From: Paenisporosarcina sp. FSL H8-0542 | GTDB lineage: Bacteria; Bacillota; Bacilli; Bacillales_A; Planococcaceae | Length of the DNA stretch: 64,000 nucleotides | Assembly: GCF_038632915.1 (NCBI RefSeq) | Contig: NZ_CP152050.1 | Coordinates: 1,271,001-1,335,000 of the forward strand | Direction of reading: 5' to 3' | Shown: one piece after another, positions 1 through 9,558 of the stretch | Layout: the number at the start of each line of letters is the position of its first letter | How positions within the stretch are numbered: position 1 is the stretch's first letter | Notes under the pieces: model-generated | Told to the model about the DNA's origin: nothing | Database searches by the model: none | What the model saw: the letters and a program-made list of their open reading frames with translations, nothing else | Program-made: the position numbers and the translations under genes

Positions 1-42
1 GTAGAACAACTAGAAGAAGAAATCAAAAGGTTAAAGGGTTGA
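1..42 (+). CDS. zapA: ZapA cell-division protein, C-terminal end only
   Basis: An open frame enters from the left edge and ends at TGA (40-42), giving VEQLEEEIKRLKG. A short charged coiled-coil tail just before cvpA fits the Bacillus order zapA-cvpA-polX-mutS2. ZapA bundles FtsZ filaments at the division site. The assignment rests on position and tail composition only, because the body of the protein is outside the window. Confidence 0.55.
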   Translation, partial: VEQLEEEIKRLKG

Positions 43-46
43 ATAC

Positions 47-586
47 ATGTTAGATATACTGATTATAGTTTTATTAGCAGCAGGATTATTTGTAGGTGCA
101 AAACGAGGATTAATCGTCCAATTGATTCATATGACTGGATTCATTATTGCACTCATCGTTGCCTACTCCTATTATAAACCACTCGCTGAAAAATTTGTGT
201 TGTGGATTCCATATCCTACTGTCGACTCGAGTTCAAGGCTGACATTTGCAATCGACAAATTGGATCTGGATCAGACGTTTTATCAATTAATTGCATTTGC
301 ACTCATCTTTTTTGTCGTGAAATTTGCATTACAACTAGTTGCATCCATGTTTGATTTCCTTTCTTACTTACCGGTACTGGGATTCATCAGCAGGATTGCA
401 GGTGCAATTTTAGGCTTTATCGAATTCTACATATTGTTGTTTATCGTAATGTACGTCATTGCATTATTGCCGATAGACCCGTTCCAAAATTTGATCGAGA
501 ATTCAAATTTAGCGGAGTCCATGCTTAAAAGTACGCCAATTTTATCAGAGACGGTTAAAAACTGGTGGTACATCTATACTGAATAA
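47..586 (+). CDS. cvpA: CvpA family membrane protein
   Basis: A 179-residue protein starting four bases after the upstream stop. It is very hydrophobic, with about four membrane segments (residues about 2-22, 28-45, 78-100 and 112-140). The opening MLDILIIVLLAAGLFVGAKR is typical of the CvpA/YshB family, which was named for colicin V production in E. coli and has unclear function in Firmicutes. It probably shares a transcript with zapA, and a strong terminator follows. Position upstream of polX-mutS2 matches Bacillus yshB. Family call is firm; the biochemical role is unknown. Confidence 0.9.
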   Translation: MLDILIIVLLAAGLFVGAKRGLIVQLIHMTGFIIALIVAYSYYKPLAEKFVLWIPYPTVDSSSRLTFAIDKLDLDQTFYQLIAFALIFFVVKFALQLVASMFDFLSYLPVLGFISRIAGAILGFIEFYILLFIVMYVIALLPIDPFQNLIENSNLAESMLKSTPILSETVKNWWYIYTE

Positions 587-588
587 GT

Positions 589-617
589 GACTTCTCTCTT
601 CTCGAGAGAAGTTTTTT
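589..617 (+). terminator. Rho-independent terminator after cvpA
   Basis: ACTTCTCT and AGAGAAGT form an 8-bp stem around a short loop, followed by seven T. It closes the zapA-cvpA unit. Confidence 0.85.
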
Positions 618-695
618 TAAAGCGTCAGAATCTTGCTTTGCCTGTGAGTATTCATAACCGATAAATTCGTATTTAATACAAAACTCATTCTGCTA

Positions 696-723
696 TTTCA
701 CGGTCATATAATTGCCCGTGAAA
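696..723. other. Inverted repeat upstream of polX
   Basis: TTTCACGG (696-703) and CCGTGAAA (716-723) can form an 8-bp stem with a 12-nt loop about 30 bases before polX. There is no T-run after it, so it is not a standard terminator. It could be an operator or a 5'-UTR hairpin; nothing more can be said. Confidence 0.4.
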
Positions 724-752
724 ATCAAATTATCAGGGACGAGGGAAGATAT

Positions 753-2454
753 ATGAATAAGAAAATCATCATTCGAACGTTGGAAAAAATCGCTTTATAT
801 ATGGAGCTTAAAGGAGAAAATCCTTTTAAAGTATCGGCTTTCCGAAAAGCAGCACAAGCCCTTGAACTGGATGCAAGAAGTTTGGCTGAAATGGACGATG
901 TCACGAAAATAAAAGGCATCGGAAAAGGCACAGCTGCTGTTATCGAAGAATTGATTGAAACGGGGAAATCGACTGTACTGGAAGAGTTGGAATCTTCGGT
1001 CCCAAGTGGACTCTTACCTTTATTGAAATTGCCTGGTCTCGGTGGAAAAAAAAATAGCCAAGCTGTACCAGGAACTAGGGGTAGATTCTGCTGAGTCTTT
1101 AAAGCAAGCCTGTGACGAAGGGAAAGTCCAGTCACTTGCCGGATTTGGAGCAAAAACGGAAGAGAAAATCCTGAAAGAACTTGAACAGTTCAATTCTAGA
1201 CAGGACCGTTTGCCAATTTGGCGTTTGGAATCAGCCGTGTCAATAATCGAAGCAGTATTAAGTGGAATTAAACAAATTGATAAATTCTCTGTGGCTGGCA
1301 GTTTCAGACGTGTAAAAGAAACAAGTAAAGATTTAGATTTTATCATTGCTACCTCAGATGTGGTTACTGTTCGGGAAACTTTATTGAAAGCATTGCCCGT
1401 ATCTGAAATTATCGCAGCTGGAGATACCAAAGTATCCGTTACGCTTGATTATGAAGAAATGATCGATGTGGATTTTCGATTGGTTGAACCTGCTGCATAT
1501 ACCACTGCGTTACACCATTTTACTGGATCGAAAGATCATAATGTGAAGTTGCGTCAAATCGCTAAAGCACAAGGAAAGAAAATTAGTGAGTATGGAGTGG
1601 AGCAAGAAGATGGCTCGAATCAAACTTTTGAGTCTGAAGAAGATTTTTTTGCCCATTTTGGCCTTCCTTATTTTCCGCCACCAGTACGGGAAGATTCCCG
1701 AGAGTTTGACCGACAAGATGAATTGGAAACACTTATTCAAGTGAATGATATTCGATCCGATTTGCATATGCACACAACGTGGTCAGATGGTGCACATTCA
1801 TTGAGTGAAATGGTTGAAGCTTGCCTTGCAAAAGGATACACACATGTTGCCATCACCGATCATTCTCATTACTTGCGTGTAGCAAATGGGTTGTCTGCTG
1901 ATCGGTTGCGTCAGCAAATGGCTGAAATTAAAGAAATTCAAAAGTCATTTCCTGATATTAAATTGTTGGCTGGTACCGAAATGGATATACTGCCTGACGG
2001 TTCTCTCGACTTTGATGATGAACTGTTGGAACAACTCGATTTTGTCATAGCATCCATTCATTCAAGCTTCAGCCAACCGCAGGAAAAGATCATGGATCGT
2101 CTATTGACGGCCATGAAAAATCCACATGTTGATATGATTGCGCATCCGACTGGCCGTATAATCGGACAACGAAATGGCTATGATCCAGATGTCCACCAGT
2201 TAATCAAATGGGCTGCTGAGTACGGAAAAATCCTTGAGTTGAATGCAAATCCTCATCGCTTGGATTTGGCGACTGAATATTTAGTTGAAGCTCAGAAGTT
2301 AAATGTACCGATTGCAATTAATACCGATGCACATAGCATCGACCATTTGCGATTCATGGATATCGGCGTGAAATATGCCCAAAAAGCATGGCTGAAACAG
2401 GACACAATCGTTAATACGTGGTCTTATGAGAAATTGATAAAATATTTGAAGTAA
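753..2454 (+). pseudogene. polX: DNA polymerase/3'-5' exonuclease PolX, frameshifted in a poly-A run
   Basis: PolX is a family X polymerase for base-excision gap filling with a C-terminal PHP 3'-5' exonuclease. Frame one (from ATG 753) encodes the HhH N-terminus up to PGLGGKK. The rest is in another frame ending at 2454: palm motif AGSFRRVKETSKDLDFI, then the PHP domain from DLHMHTTWSDG with metal ligands near THVAITDHS, TEMDI, AHPTGR and NTDAH. The frames meet at a run of nine A at 1046-1054; eight A would restore GGKKIAKLYQELG. No residue is otherwise lost. A sequencing indel, a true mutation or transcriptional slippage could explain it. A second product from the internal ATG at 1042 would lack the HhH region. 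mutS2 follows 13 bases later, as in Bacillus. Confidence 0.85.
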
Positions 2455-2467
2455 TGGAGGTGTTGAA

Positions 2468-4831
2468 ATGATCGCCAAACGCGCATTGAAAACACTTGAA
2501 TTTGATAAAGTGAGAGACCAAGTTGCGAGTTTTTGTACATCATCACTTGGCAAAACCCATTTGGATTTACTTGAACCATCCATTGAGCTTGATACTGTGG
2601 TAAAACTTTTGGACGAAATGGATGAAGGGTTATCCGTTCTGCGTGTCCGGGGGAATGTTCCGATGGGTGGCATTTTTGATGTGCGCGGACATGCAAAACG
2701 TGCACAAATCGGTGGCATGTTAAGCCCGACTGAATTGATGGAAATCGCCAGCACCATTCGTGCCAGCCGTATATTACGTCAATTTTTTGAAGCCGTAGAG
2801 GAGTCGGAAGATATAAACATTCCGTACTTCCTGGAACGAAAACAAGCTTTGCCGATTCTTACTGCGCTGGAACATGAAATCATCGCATGTATAGATGACA
2901 ACGGGGCTGTCCTGGATAGTGCCAGCACACAGCTTAGGACAATCCGCCAGCAATTACGGGCGCAGGAAAGTCGCGTTCGTGAAAAACTGGAAAGTTATAC
3001 ACGGGGAAAAAATGCATCGAAAATGTTATCAGATTCAATCATCACGATCCGCAATGATCGATTCGTTATTCCAGTAAAACAGGAGTATCGCGGAAACTAC
3101 GGAGGCATAGTCCATGATCAATCTTCATCTGGTCAGACGTTGTTCATCGAACCGGATGCTGTCGTACAGGCAAACAATGAAATTCGCCGCCTGAAAATGA
3201 AAGAGCAGGAAGAAATCGAACGTATATTGTTGGCGTTGTCCCTCGAGGTACAAGCAGTTGCCCATGATATATTTGTTCTGGTCCAAATTTTAGGTGAAAT
3301 TGATGTGATTTTAGCGAAAGCAAAATACGGACAAGCAAACAAATGTACAAAGCCAGCTGTCAATGACCGTGGAATTATTCGGTTAGTGAAGGCTCGTCAT
3401 CCTCTGTTAAACATCGAGGAAGCGGTAGCCAACACGATTGAATTCGGTGGCGATATTACAGCGATTGTCATTACAGGACCGAACACAGGTGGTAAAACTG
3501 TGACTTTGAAGACAGTGGGACTGTGTACCTTAATGGCACAGGCAGGACTGCCGATTCCTGTATTGGATGGATCAGAAATAACAGTGTTTGATCAAATTTT
3601 CGCCGATATCGGAGACGAACAATCGATTGAACAAAGTTTGAGTACATTCTCATCCCATATGGTCAACATCGTGGATATATTATCTAAATTTGATGAACGT
3701 AGCCTCGTATTATTTGATGAGCTCGGAGCAGGAACAGATCCACAGGAAGGTGCTGCTTTGGCCATCTCGATTTTGGACGAAGTGCACGGAAGAGGCGCTC
3801 GTGTAATGGCAACGACTCATTACCCTGAACTTAAAGCATATGGATACAATCGACCAGGTGTGGCAAATGCCAGTGTTGAATTTGATGTTGAATCGTTAAG
3901 TCCGACATACAAGCTTTTAATTGGTGTACCAGGTCGCAGTAATGCATTCGAGATTTCCAAACGACTAGGTTTGCCTCAGCACATTATTAAACATGCGCAA
4001 TCATTTACAGGAACCGACCGTCATGAAGTGGAGTCAATGATCGCTTCACTTGAAGAAAGTCGCAAGCAGTCGGAAAGAGATGCAGAAAAATCGCATGCTT
4101 TACGGGTAGAGTCCGAAAAAATACAAGCAGAATTGACAAGCCAGTTGCATCAGCTTGAAGAACAAAAAGAAAAGCTTGAACAAAAGGCGAAAGACAAAGC
4201 TAGAAAATTAGTGGATGAAGCGAAGAGAGAAGCCGAAAGTATTATCAGTGAACTTCGAAGCATGCAAAAAAATGCACAACTTGTAATTAAAGATCATGAA
4301 TTGATCGATGTGCGCAAGCGACTTGAAAAAGCGGCACCGGAAAATTCAGTACTGAAGAAACAAAAACAAATTAAAGAACGAGAAATGACATTAACAGTTG
4401 GCGACGAAGTCAAAGTGTTAAGTTATGGACAAAAAGGTATTCTGCTTGATAAAGTTTCCGACTCCGAATGGAGTGTTCAAATCGGGATTCTGAAAATGAA
4501 ACTACCTGAATCCGACCTGGAATATATCAAACCAGAAAAACCCAAACAAACTGTTGCAATGACCCATGTAAAAGGGCGCGACACATATGTGAAACTGGAA
4601 CTAGATTTACGTGGAGAACGGTATGAAGACGCCATCCTGCGAGCAGAGAAATATATTGATGATGCTGTATTATCTAGTTACCATCAAGTATCGATTATTC
4701 ATGGGAAAGGCACGGGAGCGTTAAGACAAGGAATTCAACAGTTTCTAAAGAATCACTCTCGCGTGAAAAGCTATCGCTTTGGAGAAGCAGGAGAGGGCGG
4801 ACACGGCGTTACGGTTGTGGAATTAAAATAA
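2468..4831 (+). CDS. mutS2: Endonuclease MutS2 / ribosome-rescue ATPase
   Basis: A 787-residue protein of normal family length. It has MutS core and clamp regions, Walker A at GPNTGGKT (about residues 336-343), Walker [13 protein letters not shown], a long coiled coil (about 515-630), a KOW-like region and a C-terminal Smr domain (LDLRGERY and IHGKGTGAL). MutS2 suppresses recombination and, in B. subtilis, splits collided ribosomes; the Smr domain is the nuclease part. ATG is preceded by GGAGGTG. It is probably cotranscribed with polX, 13 bases upstream. The call is secure; which role dominates here is inference. Confidence 0.96.
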   Translation: MIAKRALKTLEFDKVRDQVASFCTSSLGKTHLDLLEPSIELDTVVKLLDEMDEGLSVLRVRGNVPMGGIFDVRGHAKRAQIGGMLSPTELMEIASTIRASRILRQFFEAVEESEDINIPYFLERKQALPILTALEHEIIACIDDNGAVLDSASTQLRTIRQQLRAQESRVREKLESYTRGKNASKMLSDSIITIRNDRFVIPVKQEYRGNYGGIVHDQSSSGQTLFIEPDAVVQANNEIRRLKMKEQEEIERILLALSLEVQAVAHDIFVLVQILGEIDVILAKAKYGQANKCTKPAVNDRGIIRLVKARHPLLNIEEAVANTIEFGGDITAIVITGPNTGGKTVTLKTVGLCTLMAQAGLPIPVLDGSEITVFDQIFADIGDEQSIEQSLSTFSSHMVNIVDILSKFDERSLVLFDELGAGTDPQEGAALAISILDEVHGRGARVMATTHYPELKAYGYNRPGVANASVEFDVESLSPTYKLLIGVPGRSNAFEISKRLGLPQHIIKHAQSFTGTDRHEVESMIASLEESRKQSERDAEKSHALRVESEKIQAELTSQLHQLEEQKEKLEQKAKDKARKLVDEAKREAESIISELRSMQKNAQLVIKDHELIDVRKRLEKAAPENSVLKKQKQIKEREMTLTVGDEVKVLSYGQKGILLDKVSDSEWSVQIGILKMKLPESDLEYIKPEKPKQTVAMTHVKGRDTYVKLELDLRGERYEDAILRAEKYIDDAVLSSYHQVSIIHGKGTGALRQGIQQFLKNHSRVKSYRFGEAGEGGHGVTVVELK

Positions 4832-4930
4832 GCGTTATCCTTAAACTCATTCTCATATCGGATAAAAGTTTTTTGAAACCTAAATCCATTTCAATCGTAC
4901 AAGCTACAAAACGTCTAAAGGAGTTAACAT

Positions 4931-5344
4931 ATGTTAGGGATGGATTTTTGGCAACACCCATTAGTTGAAACAGCCGGCTATTTCAGTGTGGTCATCTTAT
5001 GTTTGATATTGACCATGATTGTTTTTGAAATTGTCACAAAATATAAGAATTGGGAAGAAATCCAAAAAGGTAATTTAGCAGTCGCTCTGGCGACAGGTGG
5101 GAAAATTTTTGGTGTTGCAAACATTTTTCGTTACTCCATCGAAAATCATAATTCTTTGCCTGAAATGATAGGCTGGGGTTTATACGGTTTCGGATTGCTA
5201 ATCATTGCCTATTTCCTGTTTGAATTTTTAACGCCAAAATTCAATATTGACCGTGAGATTGAGAATGACAACCGATCTGTGGGATTCATTTCATTATCGA
5301 TATCGGTCGGCCTGTCATTTGTCATAGGGGCGAGTATTTCTTAG
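4931..5344 (+). CDS. DUF350 family membrane protein
   Basis: A 137-residue integral membrane protein with about four hydrophobic segments (residues about 15-38, 48-66, 78-100 and 115-135). It matches the DUF350/YjfL-type family, found next to mutS2 in several Bacillales. The start ATG has AAAGGAG eight bases upstream. Function is unknown. A tiny membrane ORF follows 12 bases downstream and may be cotranscribed. Confidence 0.8.
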   Translation: MLGMDFWQHPLVETAGYFSVVILCLILTMIVFEIVTKYKNWEEIQKGNLAVALATGGKIFGVANIFRYSIENHNSLPEMIGWGLYGFGLLIIAYFLFEFLTPKFNIDREIENDNRSVGFISLSISVGLSFVIGASIS

Positions 5345-5356
5345 GAGCGGATTCAT

Positions 5357-5437
5357 TTGGAAAAATTATCGAAAATATTGCTCGGTGTTTGCGTTGCTTT
5401 TATCGTAGTAGGCATCGTGTATTTATATTTACAATGA
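5357..5437 (+). CDS. Small single-span membrane protein (26 residues)
   Basis: TTG start with the ribosome site AGGAG nine bases upstream (5343-5347, overlapping the DUF350 stop). The product is MEKLSKILLGVCVAFIV followed by VGIVYLYLQ: a short basic start and one membrane helix. The good ribosome site, tight spacing and following terminator suggest a real small protein. No family is recognised. Confidence 0.5.
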   Translation: MEKLSKILLGVCVAFIVVGIVYLYLQ

Positions 5438-5445
5438 CTTTAGTT

Positions 5446-5479
5446 GCGTGGGGTGTGTAAAATGTCCCATGCTTTTTTC
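5446..5479 (+). terminator. Terminator before lcfA
   Basis: GCGTGGG (5446-5452) pairs with CCCATGC (5466-5472) allowing one G-U pair, then six T. It ends the DUF350 transcript. Confidence 0.75.
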
Positions 5480-5487
5480 TTATTTAA

Positions 5488-5516
5488 TTGTAAGCGGATT
5501 CATTTTTCTTTATAAT
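5488..5516 (+). promoter_or_regulatory. Sigma-A type promoter for lcfA
   Basis: TTGTAA at 5488-5493 and TATAAT at 5511-5516 with a 17-bp spacer, 45 bases before the lcfA start. No clear FadR box overlaps it. Confidence 0.65.
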
Positions 5517-5561
5517 AAAGAATAGGAATATTCAAACGATTAAAAAAGGGGGAAAATAGAA

Positions 5562-7259
5562 ATGACGGCAAAACCATGGTTGGCTCAATATCCACCGGAG
5601 ATTCCACATACGCTTTCGTACGATCCGATTCCGGTTCAAGCATATTTGACACATGCTTATCGTGATTATCCGGAAAAAATTGCGATTCATTTTCTGGGAA
5701 AAGACATTACCTACCGAGAACTCTATGAATCTTCGTTGAAGTTTGCTAATTATTTGCGGTCACTTGGTATTCAAAAAGGTGACAGAGTAGCAATCATGTT
5801 ACCAAACTGTCCTCAAAATGTTATTGGGTATTATGGAATTCTTTACGCAGGTGGCATCGTCGTCCAAACTAATCCGCTTTATACAGAGAGAGAAATTGCT
5901 TACCAAATGAAAGATTCTGGCGCTAAAGCAATCTTATCGCTCGATATTTTATTTCCTCGTATTTCTAAAGTTATTAAAGAAACGAATCTTGAAAACATAA
6001 TTATAACGGGTATTAAAGACTATTTACCATTCCCGAAAAATTTGGTTTACCCATTTATACAAAAGAAACAATACGGTTTTTCAGTAAAAGTGGAGCATAG
6101 AGGGATGAATCACTTGTTCCCGGAAGTCATGAAGGTTGGCAAAGCAGAAGAAATAGAAATTCCTTTTGACTTTGAAGAGGATGTTGCGATATTGCAATAC
6201 ACTGGAGGCACAACTGGATTCCCCAAAGGTGTTATGTTGTCGCATAAAAACCTGATAGCCAATGCTTCGATGTGTGATGCGTGGTTATATCGCTGCAAAA
6301 AAGGCGAGGAGACGATTTTGGGCATCCTGCCATTTTTCCATGTATATGGCATGACTGCCGTCATGATTCTTTCCGTCATGCTTGGAAACCGCATGGTATT
6401 ATTACCTAAATTCGATGTGGACTCTGCTTTGAAAACGATAGATAAACAGAAACCGACGTTATTCCCAGGAGCACCAACTATTTATATTGGTCTGTTAAAT
6501 CATCCGGATATCGCAAAATATGATTTATCGTCCATTCAAGCTTGTTTAAGTGGTTCTGCACCATTACCAGTCGAGGTTCAGGAAAAGTTCGAAAAGGTAA
6601 CTGGTGGGAAACTTGTGGAAGGCTATGGTTTAACCGAAACCTCTCCGGTAACACACGCTAATTTCATATGGGATAATGAACGAATTAAAGGGTCTGTCGG
6701 TGTACCTTGGCCAGATACTGAAGCAGCAATTTTCCAAGTTGATTCAACTGATCCAATGCCTCCACATGAAATTGGTGAAATTTGTGTACGTGGTCCACAA
6801 ATCATGAAAGGTTATTGGAACCGTCCTGAGGATACTGAAAATACAATGCGCGATGGATGGTTATTAACTGGTGACTTGGGGTATATGGATGAAAAAGGGT
6901 TCTTCTATGTTGTAGATCGTAAAAAAGATTTGATCATTGCAGGGGGATTCAATATTTATCCGCGTGAAATTGAAGAAGTGCTATACGAACATCCAGCCAT
7001 CCAGGAATGTGTTGCCGTCGGTGTACCTGATCCTTATCGAGGGGAAACCGTGAAAGCATATGTTGTCCTAAAAGAAAACGAGCATGTTTCAGAAGAAGAA
7101 TTAAATACTTTCTGCAGAGAACATCTGGCAGCGTTTAAAGTGCCTAGAATCTATGAATTTAGAAAAGAGTTACCGAAAACAGCAGTCGGAAAAATTCTTC
7201 GACGGAATTTAGTTGAAGAAGAAAAAGATAAATATAGAGAAGCTAGTGCAACGTCGTAA
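5562..7259 (+). CDS. lcfA: Long-chain fatty acid-CoA ligase
   Basis: A 565-residue AMP-forming acyl-CoA synthetase that activates fatty acids with ATP and CoA for beta-oxidation. The adenylation P-loop is QYTGGTTGFPKG (about residues 211-222), followed by YGLTETSP, the GWLLTGDLGYMDEKGF hinge region and the C-terminal KTAVGKILRR with the catalytic lysine. The start ATG follows AAAAAGGGGG. It heads the lcfA-fadR-fadB-etfB-etfA cluster, the FadR regulon order of Bacillus. Length and motifs are normal. The choice of long-chain substrate rests on context. Confidence 0.95.
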   Translation: MTAKPWLAQYPPEIPHTLSYDPIPVQAYLTHAYRDYPEKIAIHFLGKDITYRELYESSLKFANYLRSLGIQKGDRVAIMLPNCPQNVIGYYGILYAGGIVVQTNPLYTEREIAYQMKDSGAKAILSLDILFPRISKVIKETNLENIIITGIKDYLPFPKNLVYPFIQKKQYGFSVKVEHRGMNHLFPEVMKVGKAEEIEIPFDFEEDVAILQYTGGTTGFPKGVMLSHKNLIANASMCDAWLYRCKKGEETILGILPFFHVYGMTAVMILSVMLGNRMVLLPKFDVDSALKTIDKQKPTLFPGAPTIYIGLLNHPDIAKYDLSSIQACLSGSAPLPVEVQEKFEKVTGGKLVEGYGLTETSPVTHANFIWDNERIKGSVGVPWPDTEAAIFQVDSTDPMPPHEIGEICVRGPQIMKGYWNRPEDTENTMRDGWLLTGDLGYMDEKGFFYVVDRKKDLIIAGGFNIYPREIEEVLYEHPAIQECVAVGVPDPYRGETVKAYVVLKENEHVSEEELNTFCREHLAAFKVPRIYEFRKELPKTAVGKILRRNLVEEEKDKYREASATS

Positions 7260-7265
7260 CATTTC

Positions 7266-7319
7266 TTGACAACGTTAGTACTTCAGTTTAAGATGAAATT
7301 GTGAATGAACACTCATTCA
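7266..7319 (+). promoter_or_regulatory. fadR promoter with FadR operator
   Basis: TTGACA (7266-7271) and TAAGAT (7289-7294) are 17 bp apart. Right after the expected start point, 7302-7319 is TGAATGAACACTCATTCA. This fits the Bacillus FadR box, a TGAATGA/TCATTCA palindrome that is released by long-chain acyl-CoA. It implies that the downstream regulator represses itself and fadB-etfBA. Confidence 0.85.
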
Positions 7320-7348
7320 TAATTTCATCTTTTTTGGTGGTGGTATCT

Positions 7349-7930
7349 ATGAAACGAGACAAACCGAAATTCAAACAAATAATTGACGCAGCCGTAGTAG
7401 TGATTGCAGAAAATGGGTATCACCAAGCACAAGTTTCTAAAATCGCGAAACAAGCAGGCGTCGCTGATGGAACCATATATTTGTACTTTAAAAACAAGGA
7501 AGACATCTTAATTTCCGTCTTCCACGAAAAAATGGGCTTATTTGTAGAAAACCTGAAAAAAATTATAACTGATGGAACGACATCATCCGAAAAATTATTA
7601 AAAATGGTAGAAAATCATTTTCGCGTATTAGCAACAGATCATCATTTAGCCATCGTGACTCAATTGGAACTTAGACAGTCCAATAAAGATATTCGCTTGA
7701 AAATCAATGAAGTGTTAAAAGAGTACTTAATGTTGCTCGATGATATTTTAATTGAAGGATTGGAAAATGGTGAATTTCATGAAGAATTAGATATTCGTCT
7801 TGCGCGACACATGGTCTTTGGTACAATTGATGAGACGATTACTACTTGGGTGATGAATGAACAGAAGTACGATTTGATGAAATTGGCACCGAAAGTTCAT
7901 CATTTATTAATGAGTGGTATGAAATCATAA
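7349..7930 (+). CDS. fadR: TetR-family fatty-acid degradation repressor FadR
   Basis: A 193-residue TetR protein from ATG 7349, which has GGTGGTGG upstream; the in-frame GTG at 7301 lies in the operator and is rejected. The HTH is near residues 25-50 (QVSKIAKQAGVADGTIYLYF), then a helical ligand domain expected to bind acyl-CoA. The self-overlapping FadR box and neighbouring lcfA, fadB and etf genes match B. subtilis FadR (YsiA). When acyl-CoA binds, the protein leaves DNA and beta-oxidation genes are expressed. fadB follows after 18 bases. Confidence 0.93.
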   Translation: MKRDKPKFKQIIDAAVVVIAENGYHQAQVSKIAKQAGVADGTIYLYFKNKEDILISVFHEKMGLFVENLKKIITDGTTSSEKLLKMVENHFRVLATDHHLAIVTQLELRQSNKDIRLKINEVLKEYLMLLDDILIEGLENGEFHEELDIRLARHMVFGTIDETITTWVMNEQKYDLMKLAPKVHHLLMSGMKS

Positions 7931-7948
7931 GTGAAGGGATGGACGTGT

Positions 7949-8722
7949 ATGGAGTTTTTGAGTTGGACTGTAGAAAATTACGTTGCGAAAGTAACGATTA
8001 ATCGACCGCCGGCAAATGCATTATCACGAGCACTTATTCTCGAGGTAAACGAATTACTGAATGCTGTTGAACATGATGACAGCGTTCGTGTCATCGTCTT
8101 ACACGGAGAAGGACGTTTCTTCTCAGCGGGCGCGGACATTAAAGAGTTTACTTCAATCAAAACAGGGGAAGAGTTTTCAGAATTGGCTGCAAGTGGACAA
8201 GAAATCTTTGAACGCGTTGAAAGATTCTCAAAACCGGTGATTGCTTCCATTCATGGAGCTGCACTTGGTGGAGGACTGGAACTCGCAATGAGTTGTCACA
8301 TTCGCATCGTATCTGAAAATGCTAAACTTGGATTGCCAGAATTACAACTTGGTCTGATTCCAGGTTTTGCGGGCACTCAGCGCCTACCACGTTTAGTTGG
8401 GATGCCGAAAGCAGCAGAAATGTTGTTTACGAGCGAACCAATCAGCGGTTTGGAAGCGGTTCAATGGGGCTTGGCGAACCGTGCCTATGCGGAAGAAGAG
8501 TTGCTGGCCAATACAATGGAAATTGCAACTAAAATTGCTAAGAAGAGTCCGGTTGCATTAAAAGCTGCAATTGACATGTTACAATTCGCTAAAACGTATG
8601 CCTATGATGAAGGTGTGAAAGCTGAAGCACACTCTTTTGGAACCGTTTTCATTTCAGAAGATGCACAAGAAGGCATTTCAGCATTTATCGAAAAGCGCGA
8701 ACCATCGTTCAAAGGAAAATAA
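7949..8722 (+). CDS. fadB: Enoyl-CoA hydratase
   Basis: A 257-residue crotonase-fold enzyme that hydrates trans-2-enoyl-CoA in beta-oxidation. It has the oxyanion-hole regions [10 protein letters not shown] (about 60-69) and [15 protein letters not shown] (about 103-117), and the glutamate-containing stretch [23 protein letters not shown] 7949 has AAGGGATGG upstream, so the earlier in-frame GTG at 7931 is less likely. It follows fadR closely and precedes etfB by 25 bases, so all are probably one operon. Corresponds to B. subtilis YsiB/FadB. Confidence 0.93.
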   Translation: MEFLSWTVENYVAKVTINRPPANALSRALILEVNELLNAVEHDDSVRVIVLHGEGRFFSAGADIKEFTSIKTGEEFSELAASGQEIFERVERFSKPVIASIHGAALGGGLELAMSCHIRIVSENAKLGLPELQLGLIPGFAGTQRLPRLVGMPKAAEMLFTSEPISGLEAVQWGLANRAYAEEELLANTMEIATKIAKKSPVALKAAIDMLQFAKTYAYDEGVKAEAHSFGTVFISEDAQEGISAFIEKREPSFKGK

Positions 8723-8747
8723 TGAAAAGTATTGGGAGGTCTGCATC

Positions 8748-9521
8748 ATGAATATTTATGTGTTGGTAAAACGTACATTTGATACAGAAGAAAAGATTGT
8801 CGTTTCTGGTGGCAAAATTCAGGAAGACGGCGCTGAATTCATCATTAACCCTTACGATGAATATGCAATTGAAGAAGCGATTCAAGTCCGCGACGCACAC
8901 GGTGGCGAAGTGACTGTATTGACAATTGGTGGGGAAGAAGCTGAAAAGCAACTTCGTACAGCTCTTGCAATGGGGGCTGATAAAGCAGTTCTGATTAACA
9001 CTGAAGATGATTTGGACGAAATGGACCAATTTACAGCTGCTCAAATATTGGCAGATTACTTGAAAGATAAAAACCCAGATTTAATATTAGCTGGTAACGT
9101 TGCCATCGATGGTGGATCTGGACAAGTTGGACCACGTGTTGCCGACTTGTTGGACATCAACTATGTAACAACTATTACTAAATTAGAAATTAACGGAACA
9201 CAAGTTAGTATCGTTCGTGATGTGGAAGGCGATTCTGAAGTACTTGAAACGTCATTACCTTTACTTGTTACCGCTCAACAAGGTTTGAACGAACCTCGTT
9301 ATCCTTCTTTACCGGGTATTATGAAAGCGAAAAAGAAACCACTTGAAGAAGTGGAATTGGATGATTTGGACATAGATGAAGATGATGTAGAAGCAAAAAC
9401 GGAGACAATAGAAATTTATTTGCCTCCTAAAAAAGAAGCAGGTCGCGTACTTCAAGGCGATCTTTCAAACCAAGTACAAGAATTGGTGCAATTACTTCGT
9501 ACAGAAGCAAAAGTCATTTAA
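8748..9521 (+). CDS. etfB: Electron transfer flavoprotein beta subunit
   Basis: A 257-residue EtfB from ATG 8748, with GGGAGG eight bases upstream. The opening MNIYVLVKRTFDTE, the AMP-site region DLILAGNVAIDGGSGQVGP and the recognition loop near YPSLPGIMKAKKKPLE are typical. It pairs with EtfA to carry electrons from acyl-CoA dehydrogenases to the quinone pool. Spacing in the fadB-etfB-etfA operon is tight. A longer in-frame reading from 8637 overlaps fadB and lacks its own ribosome site. Confidence 0.95.
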   Translation: MNIYVLVKRTFDTEEKIVVSGGKIQEDGAEFIINPYDEYAIEEAIQVRDAHGGEVTVLTIGGEEAEKQLRTALAMGADKAVLINTEDDLDEMDQFTAAQILADYLKDKNPDLILAGNVAIDGGSGQVGPRVADLLDINYVTTITKLEINGTQVSIVRDVEGDSEVLETSLPLLVTAQQGLNEPRYPSLPGIMKAKKKPLEEVELDDLDIDEDDVEAKTETIEIYLPPKKEAGRVLQGDLSNQVQELVQLLRTEAKVI

Positions 9522-9558
9522 TCGAATCTGAAGATTTGTAATTGGAGGGAATCACATC

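Noticed and set aside
1042-2454. polX as a gene starting at the internal ATG 1042
   Set aside because: The frame before 1042 is clearly the PolX N-terminus in another frame; the ATG lies at the frameshift and has no proper ribosome site.
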